Below, in pieces: positions 1 through 4,357 of a stretch of DNA of 5,333 bases. The first letter of the stretch is position 1. Every line of letters starts with the position of its first letter. The notes under the pieces are model-generated. The model was not told the DNA's origin. It searched no databases and was given only the letters and a program-made list of their open reading frames with translations. This DNA is from Rhodospirillaceae bacterium (GTDB lineage Bacteria > Pseudomonadota > Alphaproteobacteria > Rhodospirillales > 2-02-FULL-58-16). Made by a program: the position numbers and the translations under genes. The DNA lies in the NCBI GenBank assembly GCA_013349695.1, contig DUZD01000214.1, positions 1-5,333 on the forward strand, written 5' to 3'.

Positions 1-23
1 CCCTCGGCCAACCATAAATCGGC

Positions 24-251
24 ATGGCCGCAATCCCTGTAATCGTTAAAATAAGGGCCGCCGCCGAGCCGCTCTACAAGCGCTCCCTGCTGATCTGGGA
101 GAAGGCCCTCGGGCCGGAGCATCCGAAAGTCGCCACGAGCCTAGAGAACTACGCCAAACTGCTTCGCAAGACCGAACGCCACGCCGAGGCGGAAGAACTT
201 GAGGCTCGCGGCAAGGCAATCCGCGCTCGGCATGCCGAGAAGAACCCGTAG
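24..251 (+). pseudogene. C-terminal remnant of a TPR (kinesin-light-chain type) repeat protein
   Basis: The 75-codon open frame ends at TAG 249-251. From about residue 14 it reads like one KLC-type tetratricopeptide unit: AEPLYKRSLLIWEKALGPEH, then a second helix with SLENYAKLLRK, then a charged tail (AEAEELEARGKAIRARH) of the kind that closes such proteins. TPR units mediate protein-protein contacts; no catalytic residue is expected. Parent proteins normally carry many 42-residue units, but only about one and a half remain. The first 11 or so residues (MAAIPVIVKIR) do not fit a TPR helix, and the frame is closed upstream by TAA at 15-17. Neither other plus-strand frame continues the repeat to the left. 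No Shine-Dalgarno precedes the ATG at 24. I infer a 5'-truncated gene whose break lies near 50-60. It could be expressed as a small protein, but that is less likely. The family call is fairly sure; the pseudogene status is moderate because only 23 bases upstream are visible. Confidence 0.55.
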
Positions 252-511
252 CACCGGATCCGGCCCTAACGTGATGACTACCACGATCAGCGTGGCGGTC
301 TCTCGCGACGGCCACGGAAAACCATGCGAACAATGTGAAGGGGCGGCGAACATTCCGGGAGGCCAACCGCAAGAAACTCGCTGGCGATGCCATGCACCTG
401 CTGATCCCGGAAGAGAAAGCGAACGAAAGTGTCCCACTTTCCGAGGGGGTTGCGGTAGGTGGGACAAAAAAGGCGGAAAAGGCGTGAGAAATCAAAGGCC
501 AAAAATAGTGG
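252..511. other. Stretch without a recognisable gene, next to the tRNA 3' end
   Basis: No family is recognisable in any frame here. The most protein-like reading is a plus-strand frame open from 278 to the TGA at 485-487. Its first ATG is late, and its only early start candidate is GTG at 335, giving about 50 residues with a charged middle (FREANRKKLAGDAMHLLIPE) and a Lys-rich end. It has no clear ribosome binding site. An overlapping plus-strand frame and two minus-strand frames are also open, as expected in GC-rich DNA. Runs of A at 466-471 and 501-505 give T-tracts on the tRNA strand, but no stable stem sits directly before them apart from the tRNA itself. The nested inverted repeat at 425-466 is listed separately. 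Degraded coding DNA is possible but not shown. Confidence 0.3.
425..466. repeat. Nested inverted repeats (GTCCCAC cluster)
   Basis: GAAAGTG at 425-431 and CACTTTC at 435-441 form a perfect 7-bp inverted repeat around TCC. Sharing its bases, TGTCCCAC at 430-437 is repeated in inverse as GTGGGACA at 459-466, a perfect 8-bp match across a 21-base spacer. The two pairings use the same bases and would be mutually exclusive as RNA or cruciform structures. On the plus strand the second arm is followed by a run of A; on the minus strand a T-run precedes the stem, so neither orientation is a normal intrinsic terminator. Candidates are a protein-binding site or the scar of an insertion element end. Nothing in the window decides between them. 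Confidence 0.5.
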
Positions 512-587
<76 letters not shown>

Positions 588-656
588 ACTTCCCGGCGCG
601 GGGGCGGGGGACGGGCGGCATCGCCAAAAGCCGCCGCCGACATTCGCGAAGGACCG

Positions 657-685
657 CTTATAGAAGAAATCGGAAATCCTGTCCA
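657..685 (-). promoter_or_regulatory. Probable sigma-70-type promoter of tRNA-Phe
   Basis: On the minus strand a -35 box TGGACA (685-680) is followed after exactly 17 bases by a -10 box TATAAG (662-657). These match the bacterial consensus at five of six positions each. Transcription would start near 650 and give a leader of about 60 nt before the mature tRNA. That leader contains a GC hairpin, GGCGGC/GCCGCC (stems 635-630 and 619-614, 10-nt loop), which would be removed during 5' processing. The AT-rich spacer stands out from the GC-rich surroundings. Confidence 0.6.
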
Positions 686-743
686 GCACCGCCCATGGCG
701 TCAATTTACCCTTCGCCGCAAGGCTTTCCGCGGCAATCCGCCG

Positions 744-762
744 CCGCCAGCGGCACTGGCGG
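744..762 (-). other. Hairpin just downstream of yacG
   Basis: CCGCCAG (762-756 on the minus strand) and CTGGCGG (750-744) form a perfect 7-bp GC-rich stem with a 5-nt loop, 14 bases after the yacG stop codon. It lies between yacG and the tRNA promoter, where the end of the operon mRNA is expected. No U-run follows, so it is not a classical intrinsic terminator. It could instead protect the mRNA 3' end or mark a Rho-dependent stop. Confidence 0.35.
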
Positions 763-776
763 GGCGGTTTCTCGAC

Positions 777-986
777 TCAGCCGTCGTCGAACGACTCTTC
801 CTCGATGTCGGCCTCTTCCTCCGTGGCGATGCGGTAGTCTTCCCGCAGCCATCGTCCCAGGTCCAAATGGGCGCAGCGTCGCGAACAGAAAGGACGATGA
901 CGCGTCACCTCCGGCTTGCCGCAGATGGGACATTTTTTTCCCTTCGGCGACGGCGCCGCGGCCCTTTTCGGCGGCGTTTCAACCAT
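777..986 (-). CDS. yacG: DNA gyrase inhibitor YacG, zinc-binding
   Basis: This is a small cytoplasmic zinc protein of the YacG family, whose E. coli member binds GyrB and inhibits DNA gyrase. With the ATG at 986 it has 69 residues. Four cysteines form the zinc site, C19-X2-C22-X11-C34-X3-C38 (KCPICGKP and PFCSRRCAHLDLGRWL), followed by the family's conserved DLGRWL and an acidic tail rich in Glu and Asp. The 11-residue spacing between the cysteine pairs is shorter than the 15 of E. coli YacG; I recall similar short spacing in alphaproteobacterial homologues. The start at 986 overlaps the rng stop by 8 nt (ATGGTTGA), with GGGAGG at 1003-998 as a rather distant ribosome binding site. An upstream in-frame TTG at 1025 would add 13 residues of Pro/Arg-rich sequence inside rng and is less likely. 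The overlap suggests translational coupling to rng. The family call is sure; the function is by homology. Confidence 0.93.
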   Translation of the reverse strand: MVETPPKRAAAPSPKGKKCPICGKPEVTRHRPFCSRRCAHLDLGRWLREDYRIATEEEADIEEESFDDG

Positions 987-2460
987 CTTCGCCGTTGCCT
1001 CCCGCCTCCGCGGGGGCGATGCCAAATCCTTCGCCCGGCAAGGCGCCGCCGGACGTTAACCGCAAGGGACGACCGAGGCGAGCCTCGGTCTCCTCGAGCG
1101 CCGCCGCCGCCGGCCCCCTCAGGGCTTCGATCACCTCCGGCGCCGCCGTCAGCGACCAGGCGGCGGCGGGGGTCGCGGCGGCCTCGCGGCGAACCCGCCG
1201 CAAGGCTTCGATAGCGACGGTGACGGGCGATTTGACCGCCCCCGTTCCGGCGCAGGCCCGACAGGAGTTCATCAGCGCTGTCTTCAAGGGCCGCCGTTGC
1301 TTTCGCCGGGTCATTTCGACCAGCCCCAACCTGGTGAAGCCGATCACGTGGGGGAGGCGGGGATCGCCGGCCACCGCCCGGCGCAGTTCCGCCAAGACCG
1401 CCGCCCCGTCGCGGCGGTATCGCATCGGCACGAAATCGATGATGAGCGTGCCGGCGAGATTGCGGAGCCTGATCTGGCGGGCCGATTCCGCCGCCGCTTC
1501 CAGGTTCGTGGCCAGGGCGGTTTCCTCGCGGCCGCCCGGCTTGCCGGCGCCGCCGGTATTGACGTCGATAGCGGTCAAGGCGGCCGTCTCCTCGATGATG
1601 ATGGAGCCGCCCGACGGCAGGGCGACGACCGGACTTAAGGCCCGCTCGATCTGTTCCTCGACGCCGGCGGCCTCGAACAGGTCGTCGGCGCCGTCATGCC
1701 GGTCGAGCGCCGCCGTCATCTCCGGCAAGGATTGCCGGCAATATTCCCGGATTTCGGCCAACACCTTCGCTTCGTCGACGGCGACCCGTTTGATTTTACG
1801 CCCGCCGCCGTCGCGCAGAACCCGGAGCGGCGGATCCAGCTCTTCGTGCAGACATGCCGGGGGTTTTGAGGTGTTGCGGCTTTCGCCGATGGCGGCCCAG
1901 GCGGCGCGGAGATCGCCGATTTCCCCGGCCAGATCCTCATCGGCCGCCGCCGCCGCCGCCGTCCTCAGGATAAACCCCTCGCCTTCTCGCGCCTCGCTGT
2001 CCATGCGGGCGCCAAGCCGGGCGCGGGCATCGCCGTCTTCGATGCGCCGGGAGATTTTAATTTCCGCCAGGCCGGGCGCGTAGACCAGATAGTGGCCGGG
2101 AAGAGTGATTCGGGTGGTCAATTTGGCGCCCTTGTCGCCGCGGGGATCGCGCGAAACCTGAACGAGGACGGTGTCGCCTTCGTTCAGGTAATCGGAAATG
2201 CGGTCCCCGGTTTCCGCCCCACCGCCTTCCGGCGGCCGCGCCTCGGCCAAGGCGAGAAAGCCGGAACGGCCGAGGCCGATATCGACGAAAGCGGCGGCCA
2301 GTCCCCGCGACACCTTTTCGACGCGGCCGAGATAGACATTGCCGACGACGCTCCGCCCATCGTCGCGGACGATCTCCAGTTCGCAAAGGCGGGTTTGCCC
2401 GAGCAACGCGATACGGGTTTCCCCCGGCCGGACGTTGATGAGAATTTCGTCAATATCCAC
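979..2460 (-). CDS. rng: Ribonuclease G/E family endoribonuclease (catalytic core only)
   Basis: A single-strand-specific endoribonuclease that in this family matures rRNA and tRNA precursors and starts mRNA decay. From the GTG at 2460 it has 493 residues, like E. coli RNase G (489) and without the long C-terminal scaffold of RNase E. In order: ILINVRPGETRIALL at the N-terminus; an S1 RNA-binding domain (about 38-131, VVGNVYLGRVEKV, AAFVDIG); the 5'-monophosphate sensor ILRT (R166, T167); the DNase-I-like catalytic part with metal-binding D299 (TAIDVNTGG) and D342 (IIDFVPM); the Zn-link C400-X2-C403 (SCRACAGTG); then a small domain. The second Asp of the usual IDFID motif is Pro here. A seven-alanine run follows the sensor. 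An ATG at 2502 is in frame, but it lies inside maf and adds 14 unfamily-like residues. The GTG sits 7 nt after the maf stop with AAGGAA 10 nt upstream, so I prefer it. The family call is sure; the start is moderate. Confidence 0.93.
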   Translation of the reverse strand: MDIDEILINVRPGETRIALLGQTRLCELEIVRDDGRSVVGNVYLGRVEKVSRGLAAAFVDIGLGRSGFLALAEARPPEGGGAETGDRISDYLNEGDTVLVQVSRDPRGDKGAKLTTRITLPGHYLVYAPGLAEIKISRRIEDGDARARLGARMDSEAREGEGFILRTAAAAAADEDLAGEIGDLRAAWAAIGESRNTSKPPACLHEELDPPLRVLRDGGGRKIKRVAVDEAKVLAEIREYCRQSLPEMTAALDRHDGADDLFEAAGVEEQIERALSPVVALPSGGSIIIEETAALTAIDVNTGGAGKPGGREETALATNLEAAAESARQIRLRNLAGTLIIDFVPMRYRRDGAAVLAELRRAVAGDPRLPHVIGFTRLGLVEMTRRKQRRPLKTALMNSCRACAGTGAVKSPVTVAIEALRRVRREAAATPAAAWSLTAAPEVIEALRGPAAAALEETEARLGRPLRLTSGGALPGEGFGIAPAEAGGNGEDG

Positions 2461-2467
2461 GGGCGGC

Positions 2468-3079
2468 TTATTCCTTCCCTCCCGGATGAAATCCCAGCCC
2501 ATTCAACAGCGTCGCCGTCTCATGGAGGGGCAGGCCGACGACATTGGAATAAGAGCCGCTGATCTTGCTGATAAAGGCGGCGGCCCGGCCCTGGATGGCG
2601 TAAGCCCCGGCTTTGTTCCGCCATTCGCCGTGGGCGATGTAGGCGGCGGTCTCTTCCTCGCTCAAGCGTTTGAAGACAACGGCCGTCGTTACCAGCCGGT
2701 GATGGGCCTTGCCCTTGGCGTCGATGATCGAAAGCCCGCCCAAGACCCGGTGGCGGCACCCCGAAAGCAGGTTCAGGCATCGCCGGGCTTCCGCCTCGTT
2801 TTCGGCTTTTGGCAATATCCGCCGGCCGCGGGCGACCACCGTATCGGCGCCCAGGACGCAGGCACCGGGAAACCGCCCGGCGACGGAGCGGGCCTTGGCC
2901 TCGGCCAAGCGCCGGGCGAGATCGGCGGGAAGCTCGCCGCGCCGCGCCGTTTCGTCCACTTCGGCGGGCACCACGTCGTCGGGTACGACGCCGATCTGGG
3001 CGAGCAGTCGCAGGCGCCGGGGCGATGCCGAGGCGAGAATCAGTCGGCAAGGCCTTTTGTCTGAGCGGGAGGCGGGCAT
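2468..3079 (-). CDS. maf: Maf-family nucleoside triphosphate pyrophosphatase (YhdE-like)
   Basis: The protein is 203 residues, normal length for Maf. It hydrolyses nucleoside triphosphates to monophosphate and pyrophosphate in the cytosol. YhdE-type members prefer dTTP and UTP, and also modified pyrimidine nucleotides, so they clean the nucleotide pool; some Maf proteins arrest division when overproduced. Visible motifs: the nucleotide loop LASASPRR (15-22), PAEVDE (38-43), the lysine in LAEAKARS (K62), the catalytic aspartate in GADTVV (D79), GEWRNKAGAYAIQG (151-164) and the C-terminal ISGSYSNVVGLPLHE (173-187). The last motif resembles E. coli YhdE (KINGSYHAVVGLPL) rather than the YceF type, so dTTP/UTP is the better guess for substrate. 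ATG at 3079 follows the infA stop by 13 nt with only a weak GGGA ahead; coupling to infA translation is likely. The TAA stop (2470-2468) comes 7 nt before the preferred rng start. Confidence 0.95.
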   Translation of the reverse strand: MPASRSDKRPCRLILASASPRRLRLLAQIGVVPDDVVPAEVDETARRGELPADLARRLAEAKARSVAGRFPGACVLGADTVVARGRRILPKAENEAEARRCLNLLSGCRHRVLGGLSIIDAKGKAHHRLVTTAVVFKRLSEEETAAYIAHGEWRNKAGAYAIQGRAAAFISKISGSYSNVVGLPLHETATLLNGLGFHPGGKE

Positions 3080-3092
3080 TCCCGGCGCGGGC

Positions 3093-3311
3093 TTACTTGT
3101 AACGGAAGGTGATCCGACCCTTGGTCAGGTCGTAAGGCGTCATTTCCACATTGACGCGGTCCCCGGCCAGAACCCGGATGCGGTATTTGCGCATCTTGCC
3201 TGCCGTGTGAGCAAGGATTTCGTGATCGTTGTCCAATTTCACCCTGAACATGGCATTAGGCAAAAGCTCGGTGACGATGCCGGTAAGCTCTAGAACTTCT
3301 TCCTTGGCCAT
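3093..3311 (-). CDS. infA: Translation initiation factor IF-1
   Basis: The 72-residue protein has the exact standard length of IF-1. It begins MAKEEVLELTGIVTELLPNA and ends with the typical RITFRYK. It is one S1/OB-fold domain. It binds the A site of the 30S subunit with IF-2 and IF-3 and keeps initiator tRNA out of that site during initiation. FRVKLDNDHEILAHTAGKMR and the following RVLAGDRVNVEMTPYDLTKG are the conserved body of the family. ATG at 3311 is preceded only by a poor ribosome-binding match (GAGCGAG), as is common for infA. The 87-nt gap upstream is the widest in the gene row and carries a candidate promoter, so infA probably heads the infA-maf-rng-yacG unit. The identification is essentially certain. 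Confidence 0.98.
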   Translation of the reverse strand: MAKEEVLELTGIVTELLPNAMFRVKLDNDHEILAHTAGKMRKYRIRVLAGDRVNVEMTPYDLTKGRITFRYK

Positions 3312-3342
3312 TACTCGCTCAACTGCAATTGCGGCGGCGGTA

Positions 3343-3372
3343 ATAAGTGGCGGCCAAACGCCCCGCGGTCAA
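3343..3372 (-). promoter_or_regulatory. Possible promoter ahead of infA
   Basis: On the minus strand TTGACC (3372-3367), preceded by C as in the alphaproteobacterial CTTGAC element, is a good -35 box. The best -10 at legal spacing is ACTTAT (3348-3343) after 18 bases, a weak match at three of six positions. It lies in the only sizeable intergenic gap of the gene row and points at infA. The position supports it; the -10 box does not strongly. Confidence 0.35.
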
Positions 3373-3398
3373 GTGTTTTCCGACAATAGTTCTCCGCT

Positions 3399-3842
3399 TC
3401 ACACGTCGACCACGGAGATGATGGGAAATCGTTGCTTGATCCGCCGCATCAGTTCGTCGCGCACTTGCCGGAAGGCGTCCAGTCTCATTTCGCGGCTGCC
3501 TTCGGCGACGGTCGGATCGAAAGTGTTCCAGAACTCGACCTCGCAGGCCATGACACGGGTCATTTCCACGGCTTTGTGCTGGGCCTCGGGCGACAGGGAA
3601 ATGACCAAGTCAAAGGAGCTGTCCTCCAGATCATCGAACGTCTTGGAGCGGTGCTGGCTCAAGTCGATGCCAATTTCGTTCATGACGGCGATGGCGAAGT
3701 TGTCGATCCCGCCGTCGCGCACTCCGGCCGAATCCACGTAAACATGCCGGCCGTGCAAGTGCTTCATGACGCCTTCGGCGATTGGCGAGCGCACGGAGTT
3801 CATGGTGCAGGCGAAAAGGACGGCGGAAGGAATATCGCCCAT
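3399..3842 (-). CDS. Low-molecular-weight protein-tyrosine-phosphatase-like protein (arsenate reductase fold)
   Basis: The protein is 147 residues with the LMW phosphatase / thioredoxin-type ArsC fold. The phosphate-binding loop is C12-TMNSV-R18-S19, a perfect C-X5-R-S near the N-terminus right after the first beta strand (AVLFAC). The general acid is D109 in the DPT motif (FWNTFDPTVAEGS). DSAGV (37-41) and DLVISLSPEA (78-87) are further family hallmarks. The extra cysteines used by ArsC for disulfide relay are not at their usual places: the loop has Val where ArsC has Cys. Phosphatase chemistry therefore seems likelier than arsenate reduction. The substrate is unknown. The start at 3842 is chosen because GGAGG (3851-3847) lies 4 nt ahead, inside the 11-nt gap after the upstream stop. 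An in-frame ATG at 3878 would overlap that gene by 25 nt and adds residues before the first strand. It is tightly linked to the UPF0262 gene. The family is sure; the role is open. Confidence 0.88.
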   Translation of the reverse strand: MGDIPSAVLFACTMNSVRSPIAEGVMKHLHGRHVYVDSAGVRDGGIDNFAIAVMNEIGIDLSQHRSKTFDDLEDSSFDLVISLSPEAQHKAVEMTRVMACEVEFWNTFDPTVAEGSREMRLDAFRQVRDELMRRIKQRFPIISVVDV

Positions 3843-3846
3843 GCTT

Positions 3847-3851
3847 CCTCC
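3847..3851 (-). promoter_or_regulatory. Shine-Dalgarno of the phosphatase gene (decides its start)
   Basis: GGAGG on the minus strand ends 4 bases before the ATG at 3842 (GCGGAGGAAGCATG). It sits wholly inside the 11-base gap after the UPF0262 stop. It is the best ribosome binding site in the window and argues against the upstream in-frame ATG at 3878. Confidence 0.7.
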
Positions 3852-3853
3852 GC

Positions 3854-4327
3854 TTATAAGCCGGTGCGCAGCACGCAAATCAGGGTGAACAAGCGGCGTG
3901 CCGTGTCCTGGTCGATATCGAGCTTGCCGGCAAGCCGGCCGATCAACATCTCGCCACCTTCGTCGTGCAAGCTCCGGCGCCCCATGTCGAGGGCCTCGAT
4001 TTTGGACGGTGGCGAGGTCTTGATGGCGGCAAAATAGCTGTCGCAGACAATGAAATAATCCTTGATGATGGAATGGAAAAAAGACAGGGAAAGGGTGAAT
4101 TCGGTCAGTTTTGCATCGGCTTGGTCACGGACATCGAAGACCAGATGGTTCTCGACAACGCTTAAACGCAGGTTGAAAGGACCCCTGAAATCGCCGGTGG
4201 GAGCAAAATAGTTGTCTTCCAGGAGATCGTGGATGGCCACCTTGCGTTCGTGTTCGAACCGCGCGCCGCGTCGGGCAATGGAACGCTCGTCAAAAGAAAT
4301 TTTGGCGATCCTGGGTTGGTCGGACAC
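3854..4327 (-). CDS. UPF0262 family protein (conserved, function unknown)
   Basis: The 157-residue soluble protein matches my memory of the UPF0262 family, which is largely alphaproteobacterial and uncharacterised. Visible conserved blocks are FEHERKVAIHDLLEDNYFAP (24-43), a beta-rich middle with LSVVENHLVFDVRDQ (55-69), LSFFHSIIKDYFIVCDSYFAA (81-101), IEALDMGRRSLHDEG (110-124) and DTARRLFTLICVL (141-153). No signal peptide, membrane segment or known catalytic motif is apparent. Its length is normal for the family. The start is GTG at 4327, with no strong ribosome binding site. It lies 30 nt after the hisD stop and in the same reading frame as hisD, so translation may depend on ribosomes finishing hisD. 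The phosphatase gene follows after 11 nt. The hisD-UPF0262-phosphatase linkage suggests co-expression, but no biochemical role can be read from the sequence. Confidence 0.9.
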   Translation of the reverse strand: MSDQPRIAKISFDERSIARRGARFEHERKVAIHDLLEDNYFAPTGDFRGPFNLRLSVVENHLVFDVRDQADAKLTEFTLSLSFFHSIIKDYFIVCDSYFAAIKTSPPSKIEALDMGRRSLHDEGGEMLIGRLAGKLDIDQDTARRLFTLICVLRTGL

Positions 4328-4357
4328 CGTCGGGCTCGAATGGCCGGCAAGGGATTT

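Noticed and set aside
459..511. Intrinsic terminator after tRNA-Phe
   Set aside because: T-tracts exist on the minus strand (505-501 and 471-466), but no stable stem precedes them other than the tRNA T arm and acceptor. The 430-466 stem lies on the wrong side of its T-run.
1943..1960. GCC triplet repeat as a functional tandem repeat or CRISPR-like element
   Set aside because: It lies in frame within rng and encodes alanines. Short GC triplet runs recur throughout this window and are explained by codon composition.
2339..3064. Plus-strand open frame of 241 codons opposite maf and rng
   Set aside because: It is antisense to two well-supported genes, with no motif and no ribosome binding site. 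Same judgement for the frames at 3432-4037 and 4229-4915.
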